NCBI GenBank assembly: GCA_037447655.1
Contig: JBBHKE010001999.1
Coordinates: 1 to 64,000, forward strand
DNA from: Zygnema cylindricum
Lineage: Eukaryota; Streptophyta; Zygnematophyceae; Zygnematales; Zygnemataceae
DNA: 64,000 nucleotides
Direction: 5' to 3'
The notes beneath the pieces are model-generated. The model was not told the origin of the DNA and did no database searches. It saw nothing but the letters and a program-made list of their open reading frames with translations. The position numbers were made by a program, and so were the translations under genes. This document shows, one piece after another, positions 42,153 through 53,531 of this stretch (within the stretch, counting starts at the first letter, position 1; each line of letters opens with the position of its first letter).

Positions 42153-43330
42153 AGTTATGGGCCCACCAACTAGGGTGCCCATTTTTAATGGAACAGGGTT
42201 CATTTATTAGTAAACCACAATGAGGGGTGCATTGTTTCAAAAACGGCTATGGGGCATTGTGCGTGGTCGTGTACGTCGACCATCCCCAAAATTGGGAGTT
42301 CCACCAGGGTTTAGAGGATGTCAATTCATACGCGAACCTGCGGGGGCAAAGATGGTAGAGGATGTTGGAAAAAGCATTGTGTCATATACAGGGAAGGAGA
42401 AGGGGAAGGAGAAACTCACATCCATGGCTACTGGATCGGTTGCGGTAGTAGATGTTCAGAAAACTGTGGCAAATGATAGTGAAATTTGGGATTTCAACAA
42501 TACAGTGGAAACTCATTTTATTCTCGGACGTCTGACTCAAGCAGAGGCTACACCTCATCATCATGTTGACAAGGGTGACGAGTTGTGGGAGGCTTTTGTC
42601 AGCATTTACAAGAGCGATAGGATTCAACAGCAAAAGTTGGCGGATCAGAAAGAACAGACATATGTGTACAAAGGGGGAAAGATGTTAAACTTTTGTTTTT
42701 ACTTAATCGGGTTATTTTTGGAGTTGGAGAGTGCGGGAAATAGGGACATAGAGAATGAAAAAGTGAATACTTTGTTGATGAAAATCCTAAATGAATATGA
42801 AAACATTGTTAACAAGGTTTAGGATTTGCCAGATCATCAATGGATTTGGAACTCCGTTGTGGGGATGATTCTGGTTCGGGAAAGCACAATTGAGATCCAG
42901 AGAGGAGGAAAGAGTGTTCAAATATTGGTTGCTAGAACTAACTAGGAGGATAAGGATTCCAAAAAAACCGTAAGGAAACTTTGGTGGAGGAGGAAAAGGA
43001 AATTATGACGGATCTAGATCGAGGCCTCCGAAGGGGCTTTTTCATTTTTGTAAAAAGTCGAGACACTACATAGCAGAGTGTACTAAACTGACAAAGCTGA
43101 GATTGAAGCTGGAACAGATCGGTGAACCAATTGCATGGAAAAGGAAGGTATTTGTGGCAACATAAGTCATGGGAGAGGATACAGATGAGGAGGATGGAGA
43201 ACTTCTCCTCAACGAGGAGCTGGAGGTGAAAGGTGAGCTGTAAATTCCAAGGAGGCAAAAGTGTGTTTTCGGAGGGGTAAGAGAAGCTTCTGAAGAAGAA
43301 TAGATTGTTAAATCAGGAGCCTCTATGCAT
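42133..43330 (+). pseudogene. H gag, degraded
   Basis: Starts MEVIELQVMGPPTRVPIFNG at 42133, inside the LTR. A stop replaces tryptophan soon after (FIY then TAG near 42208). The frame 42220-42822 holds the capsid-like region (EIWDFNNTVETHFILGRLT, YVYKGGKMLNFC). It ends at TAG 42820-42822, at the same codon as the gag TAG in K. The zinc-knuckle region near 43040-43085 reads FHFCKKSRHYIAEC with the first cysteine lost. An acidic tail (EDTDEEDGELLLNEELEVKG) follows. Confidence 0.85.
42153..42167 (+). other. H primer-binding site (half-tRNA type)
   Basis: AGTTATGGGCCCACC, 14 of 15 bases matching the complement of the initiator tRNA-Met anticodon arm, directly after the LTR. Confidence 0.85.
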
Positions 43331-44293
43331 ATATGTAGAGAAAAACCATTGTTTACCAAAATAAGAAAAATCCCTACTGTAGAGATAAAGTATGAGGATG
43401 GGAGAATTCGAACCACTTATTCAGTGGGATCTGTGGATTTGAGAGTCTTAGTTGATGGAAAGACATTTATAGTCACTTTTTCTAATTTTATTTTTATTCC
43501 ATATTCAACAAGAATCTTATCTCTACGTCGGTCTTAGATGATAAGGGTTTTGAGACTAGTACTAAGAAAGGAGTCTTTGTTGCTAGGTATGAGAATGAAG
43601 TATACTTCACAGCTAAAAAAGGTAGCCAGAGAATGTTTAGGCTGAATTTAAGTGATGGAAAGACGGGAGTTTACTATGCTGGTGTAAGTGATTTGATGAT
43701 GTGGCATAAAATATTGGGACATGTGCATCTAGATAGATTGAAAAAAACGAAGAAAATGGGTGTAGTTGAGGGAATACATTTTGGGGACAATAAGACTTTG
43801 GATGATTGTAGCGGATGTGCTCAAGTTAAGGCCAAAGATTGCCTTTTCCAAAAAGAACAACATATAATGGTGAAAAGGTCTTAGATCTAGTTCATATTAG
43901 TATATGGGGACCGGCCAAAGTGCCATCAGTTAGAGGAAAAACATTTATGCCACTATCATTGATGATTGGTCTAGATACTTTAGAGTATATTTATTGAAAA
44001 ACAAATCTGAGGCTTCGGCTTATTTTTAAGAGTATAAAGCATGGAGTGTAAATGAAACTCTGAGACCTCCATAAGTCCTCAGAGTGGACAGCTTCCAAGA
44101 AGCCTCTAGGATAATCCTGACCCCTTTGTGTTTAAGCAAAAATAACTGCCACCCTGGCAGACAAAAACTCTGACCAAGAAGGGGTTCAACACCAAAAGAC
44201 TATTCCAAAGAACCCAGAACAAAATAGTGTTGCCAAAAGACTAAATCGGACAATAAGTGATAGTGCCCGTAGTATGTTGTCGGATAAAAAGAT
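43300..44293 (+). pseudogene. H protease and integrase N-terminal part, degraded
   Basis: The protease site is mutated: the expected WIIDSGAS reads as a stop and KSGAS near 43300-43322, so the catalytic Asp is lost. Frame 43325-43537 continues the protease. Frame 43633-43884 holds the pre-integrase zinc site (MMWHKILGHVHLDRLKK, CSGCAQVK). The core starts near 43900 with frameshifts. The segment with the second catalytic Asp is replaced by a 125-base LTR fragment at 44055-44179. Homology resumes at 44180 (GVQHQKTIPKNPEQN-like). Confidence 0.82.
44055..44179 (-). repeat. U5-end fragment of a family C LTR inside H integrase
   Basis: 125 bases match the terminal part of the M LTR (59721 onward: TGAAACTCTGAGACCTCCAT). 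They start at the LTR terminus and stop at CTCTGACCA. About 110 bases of H integrase are missing at this spot, and no duplication flanks it. Confidence 0.7.
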
Positions 44294-45302
44294 TCCAATT
44301 CTGTGTCCTCCATTGGACTACAGAATTTATGAAGTCTATAGATAGTTGTTAGCTAACCCATTTTCAATGGCAACCACTAATGCCCAAGCAAACAAGCTGA
44401 CAATCTAACAGCACCCCTGTGCAGCCTAGACTATTCTGAGTTTGTAGGAAAAAGAATCTCTGAAAACGCCCTACCAGGCGATTAGTTATAGGGTGGCAAA
44501 AATGCCAATATATAGAAACTCTCAAAGAGAGAGAAGACCATCTACCAGATTTTCCTAAGTCCTAGCTCCCTCTCACAACCCCTATCTACTGATTGTAGAA
44601 ACCAATCAAAACACTGTACATTATAAGAAAGTACTACCGCCAATGTACTTTTTGTAAGGCCTTTGTACGACAAGGCCATTAAGCAGATGCATGTCCACTT
44701 TTCACTCGTCCGTACGATCCTCGGAATTCCCGCGACCGAATGTTATCTCTCCACGTGGCGCCAGGTTATGCCACGTCACAAAATGCTAAAGTGACCATTT
44801 CGGGATCTCGGCGATGATGTGCGTTGTTGGATAGAATTTAGTATTTGATCTCAACCGTCCAAACAAATGTCCGATTCATTTCTTTCGTGCGAAATCATAT
44901 CCGTACTGTATTTAACTCGTTCTATATATCTATGTTTGTATGTCCGTTAATCGGAATAGATACCGTAACACTTTTTAAATATTTATCAAACCCTATATAC
45001 TCTAGCAAACTTCTACGACAGACTAGTTAGAGCGAACGACTATGCCATGCTCTACCAGTCGGAGGTTCGAGTCCTGCCAGACTCAACCTTTTGTTGATAG
45101 TGACTTAGGTCACTTTTGTACTGCACAGGGTTAGGTGAGGCAGCCATGGCTCCACTACTCTCTCTCTCTCTCCTTCAGTGACTACAACAAGTATGGGGGA
45201 TAGAGAGAGATAGGTGGAGGCTAACTTTTTCGCTCTCTTTTCTATTCATCTATTTAGCCCTAGAAAATACTTTTATTAAATCCTTTTTAGTTATTTTCAA
45301 CA
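44294..45302 (-). mobile_element. Solo LTR of copia family A in H integrase
   Basis: 1009 bp with a perfect AAGAT duplication (44289-44293 and 45303-45307). On the minus strand it begins TGTTGAAAATAAC and ends AATTGGA, a decayed TTGCA. It has the U3 motif at 45177-45199 and a B-box-like GGTTCGAGTCC at 45064-45074, antisense to the LTR. H integrase continues directly after it. Confidence 0.93.
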
Positions 45303-46090
45303 AAGATAAGAAAATGTTTTGGGTAGAAGCTATCAATTGTGCTAACTATCTCAAAAATAGAGTCCTTACCTCAACGGTAAAAGGACTAACACCTTATGAA
45401 AGATGGACCGGGAGAAAACCTAGTATTTCAAAATTAAAGGTGTTCGGAAGTCAAGTGTTTAGTCTAAACACAAAAAAATCTGATTGGAAGTTAGATGTAA
45501 AGGGAAAGTTGAGATACTTATTTGGATATGATGAAAATGTAAAGGGATATAGAGTTTATGATCTCGTATGAGAAAACATAATTCTAGTAAAACACTTGGT
45601 AGTAATGGATGTTGAAAAGTACATGGATCTCTTTCAATACACTAAACCAGTTAAAATAATAATTGAACCCGAAAATGATTTAGATTCAGATTCTTCTAAC
45701 CAAACTCTGGTTCAGCTTGACAATGCGAAGGAAGAGAAAAATCTGACTGAGAGTGACCTTCTCTTGGAGACATAGCTTTCGCGCCAAACCGAGGAAGAAA
45801 AAATGAGGAAAGACCAGAAATGGATGCTGAACGTCCAGAGATGGACTCCACGCATAGGGGAGAAGATGAAGTTGTTCGGAGAAATCTGAGATTACCCCCT
45901 ATTTTAGCATCAGAGTTTGAAAGAAGAATGAGAAGCAGCAAGAGACTTCAAGAGAGACAAGTGAACAACAAGGTTACTAAGCTGTCCCATTTGAGCGAAC
46001 CTTACACTTACTCGGAGGCAATTAATAGTCTAGAAAGTAGTAGATGGGTGACAACCATTAATGATGAGATAGCTTCCATTATGGAAGCAA
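45303..46090 (+). pseudogene. H integrase C-terminal part, degraded
   Basis: Frame 45314-45571 continues the integrase (FWVEAINCANYLKNRVLTS, VFGSQVFSLNTKKSDWKL, YDENVKGYRVYDLV). It stops at a TGA after YDLV. Acidic linker pieces (45820-46080) contain RMRSSKRLQERQVNNKVTKL, the conserved join to RT. Confidence 0.85.
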
Positions 46091-47560
46091 ACATTGGTGG
46101 ATTTTCCTCCAAACAGAAAGCCGATAGGATGCAAGTGGGTATTTAAGTTGAAACTCCATCTAGATAACACTATCGAGCCATACAAGGCCAGATTAGTGGT
46201 AAAGGGGTTCACACAGAAGGAGGGAATTGATTATGAGGAGACCTTCGCTCCAATTGTTGATTTCCCTTCGTCCGGATTCTACTGAGTTTAGCGCTAGCGA
46301 AAGACATAGAAGTGCACTAGGTGGACATAAATACTACTTTCGTACACGGAGAATTAGAAGAAGAGATCTTCATGCGACAACCAGAAGGATTTGTGGAGAA
46401 AAGAGAAGAAAGTAAGGTGTGCAGATTGATAAAATCCCTTTATGGACTAAAGCAAGCTCCACGCCAATGGAACAAGAAGCTAGACGTGTTTCTAACAAGT
46501 TTGGGATATATCCGAATCAGTTCGGATCATTCCATCTATCTTTTTGAGGATGAGCAAGGTATAATTTTTATTGTTATCTATGTGGATGATTTGCTTGTTT
46601 TGAGTAAATCAATGGAGAAAATTAATAGATTCAAAAAAGATCTAAAGAGTAGATTTGAAATAAAAGACTTGGGAGAAGAAGTACATTTTGGGAATTCATA
46701 TGGAAAGGGATAGAGAGAAGAAAACAATTAGATTAGCTCAAAAGGAAGCTATAGGAAATATGCATGAAAAATTTCAAATGGATATTGCAAATAGTTGTAC
46801 GACTCCAATAGACTTAAAGAAGGGTGATGAGGGGAGCTTAGAAGAGGGAGTCTTGATCTAAGATAAAGAATTAGGACCGGAGGAAAGCAAGTTGATGCAA
46901 ACTATTCCGTACAGACAAGTTGTTTGTAGTGTGATCTATTTTATGAACTTTACTCGTCCTGATATAGCAACAACTGTGGGGGTATTAAGTAGGAGTCTTA
47001 ATTATCCTAGGAAGAGAGATTGGGAAGCGGCCAAAACGGTCATGCGATACTTGATAGGAACAAGAGATATGTGGTTGCATTTGGGAGGGGATAATACTCA
47101 CATCACCACTGGGAGTGATGCCAGTTATGGGGATGCTCCGATGAGGAGGTGAAGTTCTGGGTATGTGTTGTATGTTAGGAATGGGGTTTGTTGTTGGAGC
47201 AACAAGTAAAAAAAAGGTGATTGTTCAGTCCACCATGGAGGATGAGTATATGGCCTCTTGTTTGGTTGTGGAAAAATTAATGTAGGTGATATCTTTGCTT
47301 CAAGAATTGGGATATATGAAGAATGGAGTGCAAAAGATATTTTGTGACAATCAAGCTGCGATTCCAATTGCGGCAAACCCTAAGCGTCACTTTGAAGCAA
47401 ATATATGGATATTCGTTTTAGCTTTGTTAGAGAGAAGGTTGAGAATAAAATAGTTAGTTTGGAATATAGACCGGATGGAGAGATGGTAGCAGATATGATG
47501 ACTAAGCCGGTTCCATCTCCCAAATTGATATGTTGTAGGGAGAAGAGTGGACTTAAAGAA
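46091..47560 (+). pseudogene. H reverse transcriptase and RNase H, degraded
   Basis: RT frames 46094-46285 ([19 protein letters not shown]) and 46321-46713 (SLYGLKQAPRQWNKKLD, YVDDLLVLSKS) keep the YVDD active site. Single-base shifts near 46265 and 46675 and several stops break the protein. RNase H: 46892-47152 (RPDIATTVGVLSRSL, TGSDASYGDAP), then a stop at 47150 and further frameshifts to MMTKPVPSPKLICC. Not functional. Confidence 0.88.
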
Positions 47561-47585
47561 AAGATAGACTAGAAAATAAGGGGAG

Positions 47586-48704
47586 TGTTGAAAGAGGGTA
47601 TTTTATAATCTATCTTCTTAGTCAGTGTATGAGCATTCTACAGTTCTTACACTTGTCGTAGTCATTGAGAGCTTGCCGGCAACCATGGTTGCCTCAGGTA
47701 GATAAGAAGACAGAGCTCTTGCAAAAGATAAGCTACCATGGATAGGATTTGATCTTGTGACCTCTGGATGCAACCGTACGCAATAGCCCTCCACCCAATC
47801 CAATAGGTCTTGATGAATCGATACCCATATTGTATTTGATAGATATTGAAAGAGTGACGCGGTGACACATTTCATTTAGGGGCTTACGGAACAAAATGAA
47901 GCATGGGAACGTATTTTATTGCACGAAATGTTGTATTGCACGAAATGAACAAAACAACATTTGATTTCAACGGACAAAATCAAATGTCGTTTTGAGATCG
48001 ACGGTTCGCAAAATATAGACAAAATTTCAACGGTCAACACAGGTTGACGACCATAGAAATTCAGCAGTCAACACGGAACGGTGACCGTTGAATTTCAACG
48101 GTTAAACATTATTCAGCGCGCTATCATGATCGAACGGCTGATATTGATTGCCGAATCACGAACGGACGGCAAGCGTAAGTGCTCTAATGCTCGAGAGACC
48201 TTTTGGCTATACTTCGTGAAAGAGGAGGAAAATGACACGTGGCATCATCCTAAAGGAAGCCGGAGAAGAAATGGATAGAATGGCGATAACTTGTTTGCCA
48301 CGTGGCAGACCGAGAGTGGGGCCGAATATTTCCGTACATAAAATATGGTGGCTACCGTACTTTGTATGTTTCTTATTTAGCTTACCGTGTTTTGATTGGT
48401 TTAGAGTTATTATGAGTAGGTTCTTAGGACTTAGACAATTTTTTTGAAAGTCCTCTCTCCTAGAGTCTATCTGTATAAATATTTTATCTTTGAACATCCA
48501 TAATTTAATGATCAGGTGAGCAATTTCAATGATTATTTTTGCCGGAGACACACGCAAGACTAGTCTACACATGGGTGTAGTTAGTTAGAGTTTTTGCGTG
48601 CCAGGGTTGCACTTATTCATTGCCAAAGTCAGAAGTGAAAATATTATCCTAAAAGCTTCATATAAGTTAGACATTATGTGTACCAATGAAGTCACAAAAT
48701 TACA
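47586..48704 (+). repeat. H 3' LTR
   Basis: 1119 bp, TGTTGAAAGAGGG...AAAATTACA. CTAGAAAATA at 47569-47578 precedes the purine tract (AAGGGGAG), but the expected right arm is decayed (TATTTTATAA). U3 motif 47648-47669; TATA box 48474-48480. Confidence 0.88.
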
Positions 48705-48902
48705 CTATAGTCTAAGACCCGTGCTAAGAAATATAGGGTGTGATAACTATATAAACAACTACAGGTAAATTAAGCTGATTAACGGAACTATAACACTGTA
48801 ACATAGAATGATTTAAAGGATTTATATAAACTCGCCGTCAACTAATTTGGACGGCTTATGTTAAATGCTAGTTAACATCGAACAACTCTTATTTAAACCG
48901 CC
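48705..48902 (+). repeat. J 5' LTR, segment 3
   Basis: J LTR sequence between the right CTATA duplication of H and the family A solo LTR. It ends CCGCC, the left copy of that LTR's target site. Confidence 0.7.
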
Positions 48903-50894
48903 TGCAATTCTGTGTCCCCCATTTGGGCTACAGAATTCAAGAAACCTCTAGATAGTTTTTAACCAACCCTCTTTCAAATAGCTACCCAAGCAGGCAAATA
49001 GACAATATAACTGGACCCCTGTGGAGCTTAGATTCCCTTAAGTCCACAACAAAATAATCACTGAAAACGCCCAACCAGGCGATAAAAAATAACGGGGCAA
49101 AGATGCCAATATATATACAAGCTTATTGGGAGAGAGGCGGCTACCTCCTCAATCTTCTAAGTCTTAAACCCCTCTCACAACCGTTATCTACTAATGTACA
49201 AACGAATTAGAAGATTGAACAGTACAAAAAGGTACTATGGGTGATGTCCTTTCTGTACGGTCTGTGTACAACAAAGCCAAAGAGTGGACGTTTGTCTTTC
49301 TTCGACTCGTCCTCATGTGCAACTCTGAGACCTCCATTGGTACCCAAAGCAGCCAGCTTACTACAAGCCTCTAGAATGACCTCAAACCCTTTGGCTTTGT
49401 ATAAGTATAGCTGACACCCAGACACTATACAGACTGACCAAAGTGCACTCCTTGAAAGATCTGACTCCCCTGAGTCTGCCACAAAAAGAATCCTTTAATT
49501 TGCTCCCCTGAGCAGTTAATTATCAATGGTCAAAGATGACCTTTTATACAGAAGCTCTCTGGGAGAGAGGCGGCTACCTCTAATTTCCTAAGTTCTAAGC
49601 CCCTCTCTAAACCCTCTACTACTGATGTACGGAGCATGTCAATTAAGTGTATAGTACAGACACGTACTTTGTTCGGAGTACTTTTTGTACGGCCATTGTA
49701 CGACATGGCCAAAAAGACAACGCGTGCCATATCCGGGTTTGGCATAGTATGTCCCGGAGATGCCGTCATCCAATGTCATGCTGCCACATGTCACCCGATG
49801 TGGCTATGACCGCAAACCGCCAAATAGATCACTCCGCGATGCCGGCTTTTTTCTCCGTCGTTGGATTGATGTCGGCCTTAATTTATAGTCGTTTAAAATA
49901 CAAACAGTACTTTTAAGTGTAATTCTATTTCATTGTGTCTGTGTGATTGTGGTCCGTTTGTCAATAAATTGAAATTCTCTATTTTGTTATCTTTAAGTAG
50001 CTATCGTACCCTATATACTTCATCACTGGTCTTAGACTACAAGTTAAGACTAACGGCTAGATTAACGGACGGTAGGTACTGGGATCAAATCCTGGGTCCG
50101 TCAATCCTTTAGGTAAGTTTACCAATGATCTGCCTTTTGACAAGAAGGAGCATAGGCAGCCATGACTCTTGCTTCCTCTCCAGCCTTCAGTGACTACGAC
50201 AAGTATGAGGGCTAGAGAGAGAAGTTAAAAGAAGGCTGCCTCTGCTTTTTCCTGCTCGTATTTAACTTAATTAAATAACCTAGAAAATACCTTTAATTTC
50301 AACATCATGCTCCCCGCGATTCCTACTTCCCAATCCTATCTTGCCATTGTGAAGCTAAGTCATGTTACGCCTGAAAACGGCCAAAGCGTTCATTCCGGGA
50401 TCTTGACGATGACGCATGCCGTTGGATCCAAATCGACTTTAAATGCTAGCCAATGAAAATAGATGTCCGATAATTTGTTTCGTGCGGATTCACGTTCGCA
50501 CTGTAATCTAAATTGTTTCTCTGTTTTATATCTGTAATTTCGTTAATTGGATTAATGTTCTTTGATATATTTAAATATTAATCATACCCATTGTACTCTA
50601 ACGGACTTCTACAACAAACAGGCTAAGGATGATGCCTACGCCTCGCTTTGCCCGTCGGGGGTTCGAGTCCTGCCGGACTCAACCTTTTGTTGAGAGTGAC
50701 TTATATCACTTTTAAGTCCTGCCTTTCGACCTGGAAGCAGCCATGGCTCCACCACCCTCTCTTTTCTTCAGTGACTACAATAAGTATGGGGGCTAGACGG
50801 AGAAGGTGGAGGTCGGCTGCCTAGGCTTTTCCTTTAGCTTTTTACTAATCTATTGAGACCTAGAAAATACCCCCTAAACCTATCAATTTCAACA
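48903..50894 (-). mobile_element. Solo LTR of copia family A, itself interrupted
   Basis: LTR sequence at 48903-49317 and 50312-50894 (about 1 kb net). Flanks are CCGCC (48898-48902) and CTGCC (50895-50899), a duplication with one C/T difference. The U3 motif is at about 50770-50792 and a B-box-like GGTTCGAGTCC at 50660-50670. The family C solo LTR lies inside. Confidence 0.9.
49318..50306 (-). mobile_element. Solo LTR of copia family C
   Basis: 989 bp with a perfect TCATG duplication (49313-49317 and 50307-50311). It contains a perfect T-arm (50079-50095, 5-bp stem, 7-nt loop) nested in a longer stem (50061-50070 with 50096-50105, 9 of 10 paired), the U3 motif (about 50189-50208) and a GTAC cluster (about 49628-49715). 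Confidence 0.93.
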
Positions 50895-51407
50895 CTGCCA
50901 TTACCGAATAGTCGCTTTGGCTGCTTGCGGACGTTATTGCACCCAAATGCCACGTGGCGCCACATCATTCAAGTACTAGATTTGAGAGAAACCCGGAGGC
51001 AAGTCAAAAACTGATGGACATCTCACCCAAGTCGTACAATGGCCGTATAGGAAGTACATCGACAGTAGTACCTTCTTGTACTCTAAACTCATTTGTTTAA
51101 GATCCGTACAACTGTAGTAACTGGTTTAGGACTTAGTGTTTTTGGTAGATAGTCGCCTCTCTCCCAAAGAGGTTGCATAAAAATAAGCATCTTTGCCTCT
51201 TCATAATAAATCGCCTGGTTGGGCGTTTTTGACAATTCCTTTTGCATTCGGCTCAAGGGAGTCCAACCTTCACATAAGTGAAGGTGGTCACAATCTTTGT
51301 TTCCCAGGGTGGCATTTGTTAGGGAAGAAAGAGAGGCACTTTAAATTAACCTATAGGCTTAAAATAAGCTCATCATTTTGTGCACGAATGGAGGTCACAG
51401 AATTCCA
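50895..51407 (+). repeat. J 5' LTR, segment 4
   Basis: Remaining U3, R and U5 of J: GTAC cores near 51030-51070, a TATA-like GCATAAAAATAAG near 51173, ending GAATTCCA. The gag ATG at 51387 is inside it. Confidence 0.8.
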
Positions 51408-52035
51408 GGTTATAGGCCCACGCTCTAGGGTGCCCATTTTCAATGGAACAAGATTTGTTTATTGGGAAACAATGATGGCGGGAGCATTGTGCGAAAATTG
51501 CTTTAAGCGAATAGTGATTAGACAAGTGAAGCGTTCATCTATATGAACTCAACCAAGGTTTGTTGGAATTAGATTTTCTAAAACTCATCTGTGGCAGTAG
51601 ATGAAAGAGAAAGCACTGTGTCAAAAAATGGGAAAGAGAAAGGGAAAAAGCCCATAACTCTCATTGCTCCGGCGATGGAGACATCGCCTTTAAAGACTGA
51701 GGAAATGATGTTATGACATGGGAGTATAAAAACATTGCAGCAAGGCACTTCATCTTAATGCATCTCAATCAGGGTTTGGCAACATCACATCTCGACATCG
51801 TGGCGGCTGCGAATCTGTGGTCAACTCTGGTGAATATTTACAAGAGCGGTACGATTGAAGAACAACAACTGGCTGAACAGTAACTAAATGCATATTCGTA
51901 CAAAGGGGGGAAGATGCTCTACTACTGTAATGACTTGGATGGTTTGTACATGGAGTTAGAAAGTGTTGGTTTGATAGGAAGCATGAAAACCAAAGTCAAT
52001 ACCTTGATAATCAAGTTACCAGATGAGTGTAAAAA
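51387..52035 (+). pseudogene. J gag, truncated
   Basis: Starts MEVTEFQVIGPRSRVPIFNG inside the LTR and crosses the primer site (GGTTATAGGCCCACG, 51408-51422). The frame stops at 51544. Capsid-like pieces follow in other frames (KNIAARHFILMHLNQGLAT, YSYKGGKMLYYCNDLD) to about 52035 (IKLPDECKN), where the sequence jumps to RT. The zinc knuckle, protease and integrase are deleted. Confidence 0.85.
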
Positions 52036-53395
52036 TTAGTAGCAAAGGGCTTTACTCAAAATGAAGGGATCGACTATGAAGAAAATTTTGCAGCGGTTGT
52101 ACGCTTTCTCTCTGTAAGGATTCTCCTCAGTCTAGAAGTAGCGGAAAACATGGAAATTCATCAAATGAATATCAAGATTGCCTTCCTTAACGGTAAGCTA
52201 GAGGAAGAAATCTTTATGAGGGAGCCGGAAGGATTTTTGGAGAAAGAAGAGGAGAGCAAAGTTTGCAGACTTATCAAGTCACTGTATGGACTCAAACAGG
52301 CCCCCAGACAATGGAACAATAAACTAGACGAATTCCGAATCACTTTAGGATATGTCGCAATTAGCTCTGACCATTCTATTTATATGTTTGAGGATGAAGA
52401 GAGGGTCATTTTTATTACCATCTATGTAGATGATTTGTTTGTATTGAGTAAGTCCATGGAAAAGATCAATAAGCTAAAGAAAGATTTAAGAAATAGATTT
52501 GACATGAAAGATTTAGGGGAGGCAAAATATATTCTAGGAATTCAAATGGAAATGGATAAAGAGAAAAATGTAATCATATTGACTTAGAAAGAGGCAATCG
52601 GAATAATTTAGAAAATTTTCAGATGGATAAGGTGAATAGTTGTACCACTCCCATAGACTTGAAGAAAGTAAGCGATTGGAGTGTAGAAGTAGGTGTGATC
52701 ACCCTTGATGATGAAATGAGCTATGAAGAAAGAGAGTTTATGAAATCAATGCATAACAAACAGGTCCTAGGAAGTTTAATTTATTTCATGAATTGTACCA
52801 AGCTAGACATAGCAATAGCAGTTGGGGCACTCAGTAGGAATCTTAATAATCCTAGAAAGAAAGATTGGGAAGCAGCCAAGAAGGTTATGAATTATCTGAT
52901 ATGAACCAAGGGTCTTTCGTTCCATCGGGGAGGGGAGAACACTGACATCACAACTTGGAGTGATGCTACAACTTAGAGTAATGAGAGCTAGGGGGGTGCT
53001 CCTATGAGGAGGTGCACATCAGTATATGTTTTGTATGTTGGGAATGGTGCATGCTGTTGGAGCTGTAAGCAACAAAAGGTGGTTGCTCAGTCTACTATTG
53101 AGGCTGGGTACATGGCCTCTTGTTCTACTCTCAAAGAGTTATTGTGGGTGGAATCTCTCTTGCAAGAACTTGGGTTTATGAAGGTTGGGACTCAGAAAGT
53201 GTTTCGTGATAATCAAGCTGCACTTGCTATTGCACCTAATCCAAAACACAATTTCAAAGCCAAACATGTGGATATAAGACTGAGCTTTGTGAGGGAAAAG
53301 GTTGAAAACAAAATTGTATATTTGGAGTATAAACCTGATTGGGAGATGGTGGCAGGTATGATAACAAAGCGTTCCATCTCCTAAACTAAAATTTT
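52036..53395 (+). pseudogene. J reverse transcriptase and RNase H
   Basis: RT begins in the fingers (VAKGFTQNEGIDYEENFA). Frame 52150-52587 carries HQMNIKIAFLNGKL, where the first catalytic Asp is replaced by Asn, SLYGLKQAPRQWNNKL, and an intact YVDD. A TAG ends it at 52585-52587. Frames 52623-52904 and 53004-53384 carry the rest of RT and RNase H (SVYVLYVGNGACCWSC, STIEAGYMASC with the catalytic Glu context changed, RDNQAALAIAPN). Between them a duplicated GAGTGATG-like stretch inserts codons. Confidence 0.87.
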
Positions 53396-53429
53396 GCAGA
53401 GAACAGTGTGGATTAAAAGAAAAGAGCGA

Positions 53430-53479
53430 CTAGAAAATAAGCGGAGTGTTGAAATCTGAGGTTTTGTTGTATTTTCTAG
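53430..53479 (+). other. Inverted repeat around J polypurine tract/U3 junction
   Basis: CTAGAAAATA (53430-53439) and TATTTTCTAG (53470-53479) are perfect complements flanking AAGCGGAG and the LTR start at 53447. Confidence 0.72.
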
Positions 53480-53531
53480 GTCAAGATATAAAAATTAAAA
53501 GGGACTAAATTGATAGTTAGGCTCCGCTCTC
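53447..53531 (+). repeat. J 3' LTR, truncated
   Basis: The first 85 bases of the LTR, ending in GGCTCCGCTCTC; the rest is deleted. The DNA after it resembles the sequence left of J's 5' LTR. Confidence 0.85.

Larger units (their letters stand above)
41109..48704 (+). mobile_element. Ty1/copia element H, complete but decayed
   Basis: 5' LTR about 41109-42152, internal 42153-47585, 3' LTR 47586-48704. CTATA is duplicated at 41104-41108 and 48705-48709. The 5' LTR start is altered (GTATGTCAGAG against TGTTGAAAGAG) and lacks a block of about 100 bases present in the 3' LTR. A family A solo LTR (44294-45302) and a short family C U5 fragment (44055-44179) lie inside integrase. It belongs to the same family as K. 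Confidence 0.88.
40388..53531 (+). mobile_element. Ty1/copia element J, with heavily nested 5' LTR
   Basis: 5' LTR 40388-51407 (about 934 bp after removing nested insertions), internal 51408-53446, 3' LTR 53447-53531 (truncated). The internal region has gag joined directly to RT, a deletion of roughly 2.5 kb. The LTR holds a gypsy-type solo LTR, element H, and a family A solo LTR with a family C solo LTR inside it. Confidence 0.88.

Noticed and set aside
41109-53531. H and J as one long element
   Set aside because: Each has its own LTR pair with different starts, and H is bounded by CTATA within the J LTR.
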